This document shows, piece after piece, positions 8,847 to 19,511 of a stretch of DNA of 64,000 nt. The translations under genes were made by a program, and so were the position numbers. The stretch comes from Oerskovia flava (lineage in GTDB: Bacteria > Actinomycetota > Actinomycetes > Actinomycetales > Cellulomonadaceae), in the NCBI RefSeq assembly GCF_026163685.1, contig NZ_JAOXSR010000002.1, positions 330,599-394,598 on the forward strand, in the 5' to 3' direction. The notes beneath the pieces are model-generated. The model made no database searches, was not told the origin of the DNA, and saw nothing but the letters and a program-made list of their open reading frames with translations. Every line of letters begins with the position of its first letter. The first letter of the stretch is position 1.

Positions 8847-9943
8847 CGCCGGCGCTTGCGCGGCTGCGCCGCGTTCGCCCGACGCACCCCGGGCTGCACC
8901 TGACGCGATCCCTCCACCCCGGCCGCAGCGAGCACAGCGTCGGGGTCCGCGCCCTCTCCTGCCTCGAGCTGCTCCGCGCGCAGGCGCAGCACCTCACGCG
9001 TGTGCTCGGCGATCGCCGGCTCGCGCTCGCGCAGCGAGACCTCCAGCGGCGTCGCCAGGAAGATCGACGAGTACGCACCGACCGCGAGTCCCACGAAGAG
9101 CGCGAGCGAGATGTCGCGGAGCGTGCCTGCGCCCAGGATGAACGCACCGATGAAGAGGATCGCTGCGACGGGCAGGAGCGCGGTGACCGTCGTGTTGATC
9201 GAGCGCACCATCGTCTGGTTGACAGCGAGGTTCGCCCGCTCGGCGTACGTCGACCGCGTCTGGTTGAGGATTCCCGCCGTGTTCTCCCGGACCTTGTCGA
9301 ACACCACGACCGTGTCGTAGATCGAGTACCCGAGGATCGTCAGGAAGCCGATCACCGTCGCCGGGGTGACCTCCCACCCGATGAGTGCATAGATCCCGGC
9401 GGTGAACATGAGGTCGCTGAAGAGCGCCAGCAGGGCGGCGACCGCCATGCGCCAGTTCCGGAAGTACAACGTCATGACGATCGACACGAACACGATGAAG
9501 ACCAGCAGTGCCACGAGGGCCTTCTGCGACACGTCCTCACCCCACGACGGGCCGATGAACGACGTCGTCACCTCGCCCACCGCGACGCCGTACCCGGAAG
9601 CGAGCGCCTGGGCGACCTCGGACACCTCCGCGGTCGAGAGCTCCTCCGTCTGGACGCGGACGCCGTCCGCGCCGAGCGTCGAGACACGCGGGATCTCGGG
9701 GGAGACCGTCGCGACGGCGTCGAGGGCGATCTGCTCGGTGGTCTCCGTGACCCCGGAGACCACGAACTCCGAGCCGCCCCGGAACTCGATGCCGAGGTTG
9801 AAGGGCCGCACGAGCATGATGATCGCGGCGAGCACGATGGTCACCGCGGCGATGACGTAGTACCGCCGACGCCTGGGGACGATCTGGTAGGACTTGCGCC
9901 CCGTGTAGAGGTCGTTGCTCCACTGCGTGAATCCTGCGGCCAT
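8843..9943 (-). CDS. secF: Protein translocase subunit SecF
   Basis: A 366-aa membrane protein of the SecDF complex, which uses the proton gradient to help pull secreted proteins through SecYEG. It has an N-terminal membrane helix (YYVIAAVTIVLAAIIMLV), the FRGGSEFVV signature, an extracytoplasmic domain, then five more membrane helices including ILGYSIYDTVVVFDKVREN, the family hallmark. Basic KRRR-type residues end the protein. ATG shares one base with the secD stop (TGATG); its own stop overlaps the apt start. Confidence 0.95.
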   Translation of the reverse strand: MAAGFTQWSNDLYTGRKSYQIVPRRRRYYVIAAVTIVLAAIIMLVRPFNLGIEFRGGSEFVVSGVTETTEQIALDAVATVSPEIPRVSTLGADGVRVQTEELSTAEVSEVAQALASGYGVAVGEVTTSFIGPSWGEDVSQKALVALLVFIVFVSIVMTLYFRNWRMAVAALLALFSDLMFTAGIYALIGWEVTPATVIGFLTILGYSIYDTVVVFDKVRENTAGILNQTRSTYAERANLAVNQTMVRSINTTVTALLPVAAILFIGAFILGAGTLRDISLALFVGLAVGAYSSIFLATPLEVSLREREPAIAEHTREVLRLRAEQLEAGEGADPDAVLAAAGVEGSRQVQPGVRRANAAQPRKRRR

Positions 9944-11946
9944 CAGCGCTTCTCCTCGGTCTCGGCGTCGGCCGCGCCGGCGGCGTCACGTTCGGCTGCC
10001 GCGCGGCGCTCCGCCGCACGGCGTTCGGCGATGGTCAACCGGGGACCGTCCGGCCGGGGCGTCGAGGTCGAGCGCGCGCCGGCGGGCACGGGCTCACGCC
10101 GGGGTCGAGCAGGAGCGGTGCCGGTCGGCGCGTCCTGGACCTCCTGCTCGTCGGCGCGCGACGCCGCCGGGGCCGAGCCGTATGCCGGCTCATCCTGCTC
10201 CGCAGGCCCGGAGAACCGCCCACGGCCGACGTAGCGTGCACGCGCGCCGAGCTGCTGGGGGTCGAGCCCGGACCACCGGTGCCCGCTGGCGAAGAAGCGC
10301 GTCCGCGCGAGCAGGCGGGTCGTCGGGTAGGTGAAGAGGAAGACGACGATGATGTCGATGATCGTCATGAGCCCCAGGGTGAAGGCGAAGCCTCGCACCC
10401 CACCGACGGACAGCATGTAGAGCACGGTCGCGGCCAGCAGGTTCACCGCGTCCGACGCGAGGATCGTCCGGCGAGCGCGCTCCCAACCCTTCTCCACGGC
10501 GGACTGGAGCGAACGGCCGTCGCGCATCTCGTCCCGGATGCGCTCGTAGTACAGGATGAACGAGTCGGAGATGATGCCGACCGAGACGATCAGCCCCGCG
10601 ACGCCAGGAAGTGACAACCGGTAGCCCTGGGTCCAGGACAGCACCGCGATCAGACCGTACGTGAGCACACCGGCCAGCACGAGCGAGGCGACCGTCACGA
10701 GCCCGAGCGCCCGGTACTGCACGATGAAGAAGACCACGATGAGGCCGAGGCCGATCAGACCGGCGATGAGGCCGCTCCGCAGCTGCTCGCCACCCAGCGT
10801 CGCGGAGATCTGCTCCTGGCTCTGGACCTCGAAGCTGAGCGGCAACGCACCGAAGTTGAGCTGGTTGGCCAGCGTCGCCGCGGACTCGCGCGTGAAGCTC
10901 CCCGAGATCTCTGCCTGGCCGTTGGGGATCACCCCGCTCAGTGAAGGCGCAGAGACCACCAGTCCGTCGAGAACGACCGCGAACGCGTTCTGCGGCGGGG
11001 GCAGCGACGACAACCGCGACGTCGAGTCGCGGAACGCGACGGCGCCGGTCGAGTTGAACTCGAGGTTGACGACCCACTCGTTGGTGGTGACGCCCGCCTC
11101 GTTGACCCGCAGACCGGAGCTGGCGTTGGTGATCTCCGTACCCTCGATCTCGACCGGTCCGAGGATGTACTTCAGCGTGCCGTCCTCGGCACAGGTCACG
11201 AGGGGTGCGTCCGTGACGTCGGCACCGCCACCGACCTGGTTCTCGGGGAGCGTGCAGTCGAGCGCGTCGAACTGCTCCCTGATCTCGGGCGTGATCTGGG
11301 CGAGGTCGCTCGGGTCCGTGGGGGTCGGCGTCCCATCGCCCGCGCCCTCGGTGTCCTCGACCGTCTCGTCAGCGCCCTCGGTCGTCTCGTCGGACGCGGA
11401 GTCCTCCGCGGCGGCGTCGTCCTCCGTCGTGGCGTCCTCGGTGGCGTCACCGTCGGTGGCGCTCTCCTCGCTCTCGGGCTCCTGCGACTCGTCACCCTCC
11501 TCCTCGGGGGCGTCGACCGGCATCGGGAACCCGACCTCCAGCACCGGGCGGAAACGCATCTGCGCCGCCGTCACGACCAGGTCGACGGTCTCCTGGCTCA
11601 CCTCGCCGGGGATGCCGACGACGATGTTGCGCGAGCCCTGGCTCGTGATCTCGGCCTCGGCGACGCCCGAGGAGTCGACACGCTGCCGGATGACCGCGAT
11701 CGCCTGGGTGATGGTCTCCTCGGTCACATCAGAGCCGTCGGTCGTGACGGCCTCCAGGATGAGCTGGGTGCCGCCCTCGAGGTCGAGGGCCAGCCCGGGT
11801 GCCCAGCTCGCGCCGCCCGGGTTGTCCTCGGACTTCCCGTCGAGCGACACACCCGCGAAGAGGGTGCCGAAGAGCGCGAGCAGGATGATGCCGAACGTGA
11901 CGAGGGTCCGCGCGGGCCTCGCGCGTCGTGTGCTGGAGGTGGCCAA
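9943..11946 (-). CDS. secD: Protein translocase subunit SecD
   Basis: A 667-aa partner of SecF. It has a first membrane helix at about residues 13-33, the GLALDLEGGTQLILEAV signature at about 51-67, a periplasmic-side domain, then five helices near the C-terminus with GVAGLIVSVGIISDSFILYY. Residues about 146-203 are an insertion made almost only of Asp, Glu, Ser, Thr and Ala, in the extracytoplasmic domain; many actinobacterial SecD proteins have variable inserts here, but this one is long and very acidic. The C-terminal tail after the last helix is Arg/Pro/Ala-rich and cytoplasmic. It is the second gene after yajC, with an 81-base gap. Confidence 0.95.
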   Translation of the reverse strand: MATSSTRRARPARTLVTFGIILLALFGTLFAGVSLDGKSEDNPGGASWAPGLALDLEGGTQLILEAVTTDGSDVTEETITQAIAVIRQRVDSSGVAEAEITSQGSRNIVVGIPGEVSQETVDLVVTAAQMRFRPVLEVGFPMPVDAPEEEGDESQEPESEESATDGDATEDATTEDDAAAEDSASDETTEGADETVEDTEGAGDGTPTPTDPSDLAQITPEIREQFDALDCTLPENQVGGGADVTDAPLVTCAEDGTLKYILGPVEIEGTEITNASSGLRVNEAGVTTNEWVVNLEFNSTGAVAFRDSTSRLSSLPPPQNAFAVVLDGLVVSAPSLSGVIPNGQAEISGSFTRESAATLANQLNFGALPLSFEVQSQEQISATLGGEQLRSGLIAGLIGLGLIVVFFIVQYRALGLVTVASLVLAGVLTYGLIAVLSWTQGYRLSLPGVAGLIVSVGIISDSFILYYERIRDEMRDGRSLQSAVEKGWERARRTILASDAVNLLAATVLYMLSVGGVRGFAFTLGLMTIIDIIVVFLFTYPTTRLLARTRFFASGHRWSGLDPQQLGARARYVGRGRFSGPAEQDEPAYGSAPAASRADEQEVQDAPTGTAPARPRREPVPAGARSTSTPRPDGPRLTIAERRAAERRAAAERDAAGAADAETEEKR

Positions 11947-12027
11947 CTGTCCGTCTCTTCTCGTGCGCGCGGCATCGTGCGTGCGATGGCGCGGGGTGCC
12001 GCCGTGCCGCAGAGGGCACGGCGAGGG

Positions 12028-12468
12028 TCACTTGCTCTGCGTGCCGTCTTCCCGACGCTTGTCGTCGGTCGTGTCGGTCGTCCCGGTGAGCGACGAGAGG
12101 TCGTCGGGCACGTCCACGTCGTCCTTCGCCGTGGTGGTCACCGACGGGTCCGGCTCGAGGTCCGCCACCGCGTCGTCCTCGAGCACGCTCTCGGAGTCCT
12201 CCTCCTCGACCACTGGCGGCTCGACGAGCTTGGCGATCGCAGCCCGCAGCCACCGGGTCTGGTTCCCCGGCGTGGACTCGATGGTGATGATGTCCCGCTC
12301 CTCGTCGACGTCGACGACGGTGCCGAACAGGCCGGAACCGGTCATGACCTCCTGGCCAGGCGCGAGCGTGGCACGGAAGTTCGCGGCCTCACGCTGCTGC
12401 TTGCGCGAGCGGTTGGTGAGGAGGAACATCGCGCCGACCGCGAGGGCAAGGATGATGATCATTTCCAT
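12028..12468 (-). CDS. yajC: Preprotein translocase subunit YajC
   Basis: A 146-aa single-pass protein: a membrane helix at residues 3-18 (MIIILALAVGAMFLLT), the basic NRSRKQQREAANFRA motif, then the conserved LAPGQEVMTGSGLFGTVVDV segment. The C-terminal 60 residues are acidic and disordered, longer than in E. coli YajC. It associates with SecDF in the inner membrane, and its position just before secD is the usual one. The 188 bases between it and ruvB hold no gene I can support. Confidence 0.92.
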   Translation of the reverse strand: MEMIIILALAVGAMFLLTNRSRKQQREAANFRATLAPGQEVMTGSGLFGTVVDVDEERDIITIESTPGNQTRWLRAAIAKLVEPPVVEEEDSESVLEDDAVADLEPDPSVTTTAKDDVDVPDDLSSLTGTTDTTDDKRREDGTQSK

Positions 12469-12656
12469 GAGGGGGTCTCACACGTCCTGTTCTGTACGGG
12501 GATCTGCGCGGCAGTCTAGGCGCACGCACGGTTCACCAACGAACCGTCACGCCCTGGAGTTCCCTCCACGCCCGAGTCTCGCCAGTCTAAGCCCACTCCT
12601 GCCGTCACATCCGGTCCCCACGACTTGGCCGGCCCGTCGCCGGCGCGGGACGCTGC

Positions 12657-13721
12657 TCAGTCGAAGAGCGAGCCACCGGCCGACGGCGGGACGAGCCCGA
12701 GGTGCTGCCAGGCGGCCGGCGTGGCGACGCGCCCCCGCGGCGTCCGACCGATCAGCCCCTCGCGCACCAGGTAGGGCTCGGCGACGGTCTCGACCGTCTC
12801 GGCCTCCTCGCCCACTGTTACCGCGAGGGTCGTCAGGCCCACCGGCCCGCCGCCGAACCGGGTGCACAGGGCGGTGAGGACCGCACGATCGAGGCGATCG
12901 AGGCCGATGACGTCGACCTCGTACACCTCGAGCGCCGAGCGCGCCGCACCGAGGTCGAGCGACCCGTCGCCGCGCACCTGCGCCCAGTCCCGGACTCGCC
13001 GCAGCAACCGGTTCGCGATGCGTGGAGTGCCACGAGACCGACCGGCGATCTCCACGGCGGCGTCGTCGGCGAGCGGAACTCCGAGCAGTCTCGCCGAGCG
13101 TCGCAGCACCTGCTCGAGCTCGTCGCTCGAGTAGAAGTCAAGGTGCCCGGTAAACCCGAACCGGTCGCGCAGCGGCGCGGGGAGCAAGCCCGCCCGTGTC
13201 GTGGCGCCGACCACGGTGAAGGGCGGCAGACTCAGCGGGATTGCGCTCGCCCCGGCGCCCTTGCCGACGACGACGTCGACCCGGAAGTCCTCCATCGCGA
13301 CGTACAGGAGCTCTTCGGCCGGCCGGGCGAGGCGGTGGATCTCGTCGATGAAGAGGACCTCGCCCTCCTCGAGCGAGGACAGCACGGCGGCCAGATCACC
13401 GGCATGCTGGATCGCAGGGCCGGAGGTCACCCGCATCGACGTGCCGAGCTCGGCGGCGATGATCATCGCCAGCGTCGTCTTCCCGAGCCCCGGCGGCCCG
13501 GACAGCAGGACGTGGTCGGGCACCGCGCCGCGCGCGAGCGCGGCCTGCAGCACGAGCGAGAGCTGGTCACGGACCACGAGCTGACCGACGAACTCGTCGA
13601 GCCGCCGTGGCCGCAGCGCCGCCTCGGCGGCGCGCTCGAGGTCGTCGGAGCCGGCAGCGACGAGCCGCTCGGAGCTCACCGGGCCCTCCTCGCCGTAGCC
13701 CACGTCGTCGAACTCAGCCAC
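12657..13721 (-). CDS. ruvB: Holliday junction branch migration ATPase RuvB
   Basis: A 354-aa AAA+ motor that drives branch migration with RuvA. Walker A is [12 protein letters not shown], Walker B is [11 protein letters not shown], sensor 1 is [11 protein letters not shown] and the arginine finger region is LRDRFGF. The C-terminal winged helix contains [15 protein letters not shown]. The GTG at 13721 overlaps the end of ruvA by 8 bases; a start a few codons later is also possible. It is the last gene of ruvC-ruvA-ruvB. Confidence 0.96.
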   Translation of the reverse strand: MAEFDDVGYGEEGPVSSERLVAAGSDDLERAAEAALRPRRLDEFVGQLVVRDQLSLVLQAALARGAVPDHVLLSGPPGLGKTTLAMIIAAELGTSMRVTSGPAIQHAGDLAAVLSSLEEGEVLFIDEIHRLARPAEELLYVAMEDFRVDVVVGKGAGASAIPLSLPPFTVVGATTRAGLLPAPLRDRFGFTGHLDFYSSDELEQVLRRSARLLGVPLADDAAVEIAGRSRGTPRIANRLLRRVRDWAQVRGDGSLDLGAARSALEVYEVDVIGLDRLDRAVLTALCTRFGGGPVGLTTLAVTVGEEAETVETVAEPYLVREGLIGRTPRGRVATPAAWQHLGLVPPSAGGSLFD

Positions 13722-14331
13722 GCGGGCCGCCCAGGACGCGCAGCGCCGCCCGCAGGGCGCTCGCCACCTCGTCCTCCGCCACGGCGTCCGACCCGGCCTC
13801 GGCGAGCACGGTGGCGACCGCGTCCTCGGCGGCCTTGGCGTTCCACCCGAGGCCGACGAGCGCGGCGACGACCTGCTCGCGGCGGTCGTCGCTGCGGACC
13901 ACGGACATCTGAGCAGGTGCGCCAGTGGTGGGCTGCCCGAGCTTGTCGCCGAGCTCGAGGGCGATCCGCTGCGCACCCTTGCGGCCGATGCCCGGCACCC
14001 GCACGAGCGCGGCGATGTCCTCACCCGCGACGGCACGACGCAGGGCGTCAGGGGTGTGTGCCGCGAGCATCGCGAGCGCGAGGCGCGGTCCCACCCCGCT
14101 GACGGTCTGCACGGCCTCGAAGACAGCCCGCTCGTCATCGTCCACGAAGCCGTAGAGGGTGAACGAGTCCTCGCGCACGACGAGAGACGTGGCGAGCCGT
14201 GCCCGGGCGCCGACGCGCAGCGTCGAGAGCGTCGCGGGCGTGCCGTGGACGAGGTATCCCACACCCCCGACCTCGAGCACCGCACGGTCGAGGTGCACGC
14301 TCACCACGTCTCCGGCCAGCGAAGCGATCAC
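13714..14331 (-). CDS. ruvA: Holliday junction DNA helicase subunit RuvA
   Basis: A 205-aa protein that binds four-way junctions and loads RuvB. The OB-fold N-terminus begins [20 protein letters not shown], which matches the family start; the GTG at 14331 has GGGAGGA about 7 bases upstream, so the longer frame to 14379 is rejected. The helix-hairpin-helix pair is [13 protein letters not shown] and [14 protein letters not shown]. Domain III at the end ([20 protein letters not shown]) contacts RuvB. It lies 97 bases after ruvC. Confidence 0.95.
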   Translation of the reverse strand: MIASLAGDVVSVHLDRAVLEVGGVGYLVHGTPATLSTLRVGARARLATSLVVREDSFTLYGFVDDDERAVFEAVQTVSGVGPRLALAMLAAHTPDALRRAVAGEDIAALVRVPGIGRKGAQRIALELGDKLGQPTTGAPAQMSVVRSDDRREQVVAALVGLGWNAKAAEDAVATVLAEAGSDAVAEDEVASALRAALRVLGGPRG

Positions 14332-14428
14332 CTGACGTCCTCCCGGACTGCTCCTGCACGCCCGGTCACGGGCGAACACCTGTACGAACGTTGGTCACTG
14401 TAGCAACCCGGAGCGCGCCGTCCTCGCG

Positions 14429-14992
14429 CTAGCGGCGAGTGCGGCGCGCCGCCTGCTCGGCGGCGGCCCAGGCGCGCTGCGCCGGGGTGAGCTCGTGGCG
14501 GTCGCCGCCCTGCAGCGCACCCGCCGGTCGCCACAGGTGGCAGATCGCGAGGGCGAGCGCGTCCGCGGCATCCGCCGGGCGGGGCGGCTCGGCGAGGCCG
14601 AGGATGCTCGCGACCATCCGCTGCACCTGCTCCTTGCCCGCCCGCCCCGAACCGGTCACCGCCGCCTTCACCTCGCTCGGCGTGTGCATCGCGACCGGTG
14701 CGCCACGACGCGCCGCCGCGACCATCGCCAGCCCGGCGACCTGCGCGGTGCCCATGACGGTGCTCACGTTGTGCTGGGCGAAGACCCGCTCGACCGCGAC
14801 GACGTCGGGCACGTGCTCGTCGAACCAGACGTCGAGCCGGTCCGCGATGTGCTTGAGCCGCAGGTCGACGGACAGGTCCGGCGAGCTCGTCAGCACACCG
14901 ACCGCGACGAGCTCAGCACGGCGCCCCGGCAGGGAGTCGACGACCCCGATGCCGCAACGGGTCAGTCCTGGGTCCACTCCGAGCACGCGCAC
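14429..14992 (-). CDS. ruvC: Holliday junction resolvase RuvC
   Basis: A 187-aa endonuclease that cuts Holliday junctions symmetrically. The RNase H-like active site is visible: Asp7 in [12 protein letters not shown], Glu in [20 protein letters not shown], and the C-terminal Asp pair in [16 protein letters not shown]. The ATG start gives the normal short N-terminus. It is the first gene of the ruvCAB set, 61 bases after the YebC-type gene. Confidence 0.96.
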   Translation of the reverse strand: MRVLGVDPGLTRCGIGVVDSLPGRRAELVAVGVLTSSPDLSVDLRLKHIADRLDVWFDEHVPDVVAVERVFAQHNVSTVMGTAQVAGLAMVAAARRGAPVAMHTPSEVKAAVTGSGRAGKEQVQRMVASILGLAEPPRPADAADALALAICHLWRPAGALQGGDRHELTPAQRAWAAAEQAARRTRR

Positions 14993-15053
14993 GCCTCAGC
15001 CTCCCACGCGCGCGCTGCTGATCCGACGAGCCACGCGGGTGGCCCCGACCGGC

Positions 15054-15809
15054 TCAGTCCTCGTCGAGCTGCGCCATGACGTCGTCGGGAGCGTCGAAGT
15101 TCGCGTAGACGTTCTGGACGTCGTCGCTGTCCTCGAGCGCGTCGATGAGCCGCATGATCTTGCGCACACCCTCGACGTCGACCTCGATCTGCATCGACGG
15201 GTGGAACACGACGTCGGCCGAGTCGTAGTCGATCCCGGCGTCCTGCAGCGCGGTGCGCACGGGCACGAGGTCCGTGGCCTCGCTGAGGACCTCGAAGGAC
15301 TCCCCGAGGTCGGTGACCTCCTCGCCCCCGGCCTCGAGGACGGCCTCCATGACCGCGTCCTCCGTCGTACCCTCCTTCGGGACGATCACCACACCCTTGC
15401 GGGAGAACAGGTAGGAGACCGATCCCGGGTCGGCGAGCTGCCCGCCGTTGCGGGAGAACGCCGTGCGGACCTCGGCGGCCGCACGGTTGCGGTTGTCGGT
15501 GAGACACTCCACCAGGACCGCGATGCCACCCGAGCCGTAGCCCTCGTACATGATGGTCTGGTAGTCGGCGCCGCCGGCCTCCTGGCCGGACCCGCGCTTG
15601 ACCGCGCGGTCGATGTTGTCGTTCGGGACCGAGGACTTCTTCGCCTTCTGCACGGCGTCGAAGAGCGTCGGGTTCCCCGCCAGGTCACCGCCTCCCGTGC
15701 GTGCGGCGACCTCGATGTTCTTGATGAGCTTCGCGAACAGCTTGCCGCGCTTGGCGTCGATCGCGGCCTTCTTGTGCTTGGTCGTTGCCCACTTGGAGTG
15801 ACCTGACAT
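15054..15809 (-). CDS. YebC/PmpR-family regulator (TACO1-like)
   Basis: A 251-aa protein with the conserved family start [20 protein letters not shown] and the middle motif [20 protein letters not shown]. Family members bind DNA or the ribosome; recent work on YebC links it to translation of polyproline stretches, while older work calls it a transcription factor. Placement next to ruvC is the common bacterial arrangement. It follows pdxT, whose stop is 7 bases upstream of its ATG. Confidence 0.93.
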   Translation of the reverse strand: MSGHSKWATTKHKKAAIDAKRGKLFAKLIKNIEVAARTGGGDLAGNPTLFDAVQKAKKSSVPNDNIDRAVKRGSGQEAGGADYQTIMYEGYGSGGIAVLVECLTDNRNRAAAEVRTAFSRNGGQLADPGSVSYLFSRKGVVIVPKEGTTEDAVMEAVLEAGGEEVTDLGESFEVLSEATDLVPVRTALQDAGIDYDSADVVFHPSMQIEVDVEGVRKIMRLIDALEDSDDVQNVYANFDAPDDVMAQLDED

Positions 15810-15816
15810 ACCGCTG

Positions 15817-16422
15817 TTACTCCTTCACGATTCTGACGAATAGCTCGTGCACACGCGTGTCCCCCGTGATCTCAGGGTGGAAAGAGGTGGCGAGCAGCGT
15901 TCCCTGCCGTATGGCGACGATCCTACCGGCGGCAGGGCCCGGGACCGTGGACGGGATGCGGGCGAGCACCTCGACGCCCTCCCCCGCCTCCTCGACCCAG
16001 GGTGCGCGGATGAACGCCGCCTGCACGGCAGGACCCTCCACGCCCGCGACGTCGAGCTGCGTCTCGAAGGAGTCGACCTGGCGCCCGAACGCGTTGCGCC
16101 GGACGGTCACGTCCATCCCCCCGACGGTCCGCTGGTCCGCCGTCCCGCCGAGCACCCGGTCGGCCAGGAGGATCATGCCGGCGCACGACCCGTACACCGG
16201 CAGCCCGTCCCCGATGGCGGTGCGCAGCGGCTCGAACAGCTCGAAGATGCGCAGCAGCTTGTCGATGGTGGTCGACTCGCCACCCGGCAGCACGAGGCCG
16301 TCGACGGCGGCGAGCTCCTGCGGGCGTCGGACGAGCACCGTTCGCGCTCCCGCGCTCTCGAGGGCTCGCCGGTGCTCGCGGACGTCGCCCTGCAGGGCGA
16401 GGACTCCGATGGTGGGGGACAC
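15817..16422 (-). CDS. pdxT: Pyridoxal 5'-phosphate synthase glutaminase subunit PdxT
   Basis: A 201-aa class I glutaminase that feeds ammonia to PdxS for vitamin B6 synthesis. The nucleophile is Cys80 in [12 protein letters not shown], and the His/Glu pair is in [10 protein letters not shown] near residue 183. The start region [17 protein letters not shown] is typical; GTG at 16422 is the in-frame start that gives it. A different-frame ATG just upstream is not used. It is separated from pdxS by two genes, one of them on the opposite strand. Confidence 0.95.
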   Translation of the reverse strand: MSPTIGVLALQGDVREHRRALESAGARTVLVRRPQELAAVDGLVLPGGESTTIDKLLRIFELFEPLRTAIGDGLPVYGSCAGMILLADRVLGGTADQRTVGGMDVTVRRNAFGRQVDSFETQLDVAGVEGPAVQAAFIRAPWVEEAGEGVEVLARIPSTVPGPAAGRIVAIRQGTLLATSFHPEITGDTRVHELFVRIVKE

Positions 16423-16451
16423 GGGTCGCCATGATACGTCGGTGGTCTTGC

Positions 16452-16457
16452 TAGCCT
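16452..16457 (+). promoter_or_regulatory. -10-like box TAGCCT, leaderless geometry
   Basis: TAGCCT lies 7 bases before the GTG at 16465. With that spacing transcription would begin at or next to the start codon. There is no ribosome site in between. Confidence 0.5.
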
Positions 16458-16464
16458 CGCTCGC

Positions 16465-17181
16465 GTGACGTACCCCCCGGGCCAGCACCACCAGCCCTAC
16501 CCGCCGCCGTACCCACCGCCCTATCCCCCGCCGTACGCTCCCGGATCTCAGGGGCCCAGGCCGAGGCGCAGCACCCGCGGGGCGAAGGTGCTCACCGCCG
16601 TCGGAGCCGTGGTGTGCGTCCTCGCGCTCGCAGCCCTCGCGCTGGGGGTGACGTTCTTCCTGCGGGCCGTCCCGCTGGACGTCCTGGAGGCCGACGGCTC
16701 CCCGGGTCCGCGCACGCTCGCCTCCGCTCCTGAGCCGGGCAGCGTCGACCTGACGGTGGTCGCCGGCACCACGTACACCGTCTGGACCGTGCGGGACGCC
16801 GGGGCGACCTCCCTCGGCGGTGTCGTGGGCGTCGACGACATCACCGTCGTCGACGGTTCCGGGGAGGAGGTCACCGTGCGGTACCCCACGGTGTCGGGCA
16901 ACGCGAGCCGTGGCGGTCGCACCGCGGTCGCGACCGCCGACCTCGTCGCGACCGAGGACGGGACCGTGACGATCACGCTGGACGACCGGGCGAGCGGGAA
17001 CGGCTTCCTGGTCACCGAGGGTTGGGAGTTCGGCGCCTTCTTCGCCACGGTCGGCGGGACCGTCCTGCTGTGGTTCGCCGGGATCGGTGGCGGGATCGTC
17101 GGCGCGGGCCTGCTGATCGGCGGGATCATCTGGTGGGTGGTGGCGCGCGGCGACGCTCAACCGCGCCCCGTGCCCAGGTGA
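16465..17181 (+). CDS. Proline-rich membrane protein of unknown function
   Basis: A 238-aa protein. Residues 1-30 are a cytoplasmic Pro/Tyr repeat ([20 protein letters not shown]), common in actinobacterial membrane proteins. A first membrane helix follows at about 41-62 ([20 protein letters not shown]), then an extracytoplasmic beta-rich domain of about 120 residues, then a second hydrophobic stretch at about 192-228. No enzyme motif is seen. It is transcribed divergently from pdxT, and its 3' end overlaps the convergent Nudix gene by 25 bases. Confidence 0.75.
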   Translation: MTYPPGQHHQPYPPPYPPPYPPPYAPGSQGPRPRRSTRGAKVLTAVGAVVCVLALAALALGVTFFLRAVPLDVLEADGSPGPRTLASAPEPGSVDLTVVAGTTYTVWTVRDAGATSLGGVVGVDDITVVDGSGEEVTVRYPTVSGNASRGGRTAVATADLVATEDGTVTITLDDRASGNGFLVTEGWEFGAFFATVGGTVLLWFAGIGGGIVGAGLLIGGIIWWVVARGDAQPRPVPR

Positions 17182-17708
17182 CGCGTCACCCCGTCCCACC
17201 CTCCGAGGAGGGGTTCGACCAGGTCGGCGAGACCCTCCGGGAACACCTCGATCTCGACCGCCCGCAGCTCGGGCAGGTGCCACCAGCGCATCTCGTCGAC
17301 CACGTCGAGCTCGACGTCGGTCCAGCCCGCGCGGCTCAGCTCGTGGTCGTCGTCGAGCCGGGCGAGGTAGAGCACCTCGTCCTGCCGGCAGTGCCGGCGG
17401 TAGAAGTCGAAGACGGCGCTGCGGGTGTACACCGGCCCGACGAGGGCCTCGGCCGCCAACCGGATCCCGGTCTCCTCGTGGACCTCCCGCACCGCGGCGT
17501 CGGCCTCCGACTCCCCGGGGTCGATGCCCCCGCCGATCGTGAACCACCACGACCGTTCGGGCTGGTCGACGTCGTGCCCCCGGGCCAGGAGGACACGATC
17601 GGCCCGGTCGAGCAGGATGACGCGCGCGCCGCGCCGGAAGTGCAGGCCGTCGTCCCCGAGCACCCAGTCGGTGCCCAGGGACGACGGCGCGCTCGTCCGG
17701 TCGTCCAC
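17157..17708 (-). CDS. Nudix hydrolase
   Basis: A 183-aa pyrophosphohydrolase. The Nudix box runs through [20 protein letters not shown] then ETGI, fitting Gx5Ex7REUxEExGU, so metal and diphosphate binding should be intact. The N-terminal [20 protein letters not shown] and FTIGGGID are typical. Substrate cannot be told from sequence. The GTG start is at 17708, 20 bases after the end of pdxS on the same strand, so it could be co-transcribed with it. Confidence 0.88.
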   Translation of the reverse strand: MDDRTSAPSSLGTDWVLGDDGLHFRRGARVILLDRADRVLLARGHDVDQPERSWWFTIGGGIDPGESEADAAVREVHEETGIRLAAEALVGPVYTRSAVFDFYRRHCRQDEVLYLARLDDDHELSRAGWTDVELDVVDEMRWWHLPELRAVEIEVFPEGLADLVEPLLGGWDGVTRHLGTGRG

Positions 17709-17728
17709 GGCTCGCGGTCCTGCGCGCG

Positions 17729-18691
<963 letters not shown>

Positions 18692-18815
18692 CGAAACCTC
18701 ATCCTTCATGTCAGGGAAACGTGCGGACCGTCGCGCCGTGCGGGTCGGTCGCGCACATGCTTGCACGGCGCAGCCATTCTACGCCGGGTGGTGCACGCCG
18801 CGGTCGTCGTCCAGG

Positions 18816-19511
18816 TCAGCGCGGCGTGGAGGCGAGCGGCCGTCCGAGCGCCGCGGGCCAGGCGTCGTCGAGCTCGACGGTCGCGGGCATCGAGGCACGG
18901 CCGGCGATCCGGAACACCCGCACGTACCACTTGCGCCGCACGCGCTGGGTCTGCGCCACCGCCTCGTTGTGGAACCGGCGCGCGAGCTGTGCGCGGTACC
19001 AGGCACCGGACAGCGCGGAGAGCAGCTCGTCGCCCGGCTCGGCGGCACGCAGCTCGGCCACGGCCACCGGGTCGGCGAACGCGGCGCGCAGCAGCGCGGA
19101 CAGGTCGCTCTCCGCGCGCGCCCGTTCGTCACCGAGCCCCGAGACGAGCCCGTCGGGCCGCCGGTCGGAACGGACGGCGGCCGTGTCCACCGGCGAACCC
19201 TCCAACGGCGCGGTGCCCAGGTCGGGCGCGAGGTCCGGCACGGCGACGGCCAGCTCGCGGGTGCCCGCCTCGTCCCCCAGTGCCGCGTAGGCAGCCTCGG
19301 CGACGAGGATCGAGCTCGCCGGATCGAGCTCGCCCGACGTCGCGAGGTCGAGGGCCGCCGTCGAGCGCCGCACGAGCTGCGCGTCGAGCGCGACGCGGGA
19401 GGCGACGACCTTGCGGTGCAGCCGGTCCAGCCGGGAGGCGGAGACCCACAGCAACCACCCCGCGAGGAGCAGGACCGCCACGACCACGATCGCGATCTCG
19501 GACCAGGTCAT
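18816..19511 (-). CDS. Membrane-anchored LemA-like protein of the PIM operon
   Basis: A 231-aa protein with one N-terminal helix (EIAIVVVAVLLLAGWLLWV), then a helical region with SRLDRLHRKVVASRVALDAQ, which resembles LemA-type coiled helices. The rest is helical and Ala/Leu-rich, with a C-terminal segment QTQRVRRKWYVRVFRIAGRA. The ATG overlaps the pimA stop (ATGA), so it is the last gene of the PI-mannoside operon. Function is unknown; the coupling hints at a role at the membrane. The LemA likeness is weak and based on one helix. Confidence 0.65.
   Translation of the reverse strand: MTWSEIAIVVVAVLLLAGWLLWVSASRLDRLHRKVVASRVALDAQLVRRSTAALDLATSGELDPASSILVAEAAYAALGDEAGTRELAVAVPDLAPDLGTAPLEGSPVDTAAVRSDRRPDGLVSGLGDERARAESDLSALLRAAFADPVAVAELRAAEPGDELLSALSGAWYRAQLARRFHNEAVAQTQRVRRKWYVRVFRIAGRASMPATVELDDAWPAALGRPLASTPR

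Noticed and set aside
6183-8903. 906-codon plus-strand open frame over relA and apt
   Set aside because: High-GC shadow of the minus-strand genes; the sequence is a run of Arg, His, Asp and Leu without any domain, while the minus strand encodes clear RelA and Apt.
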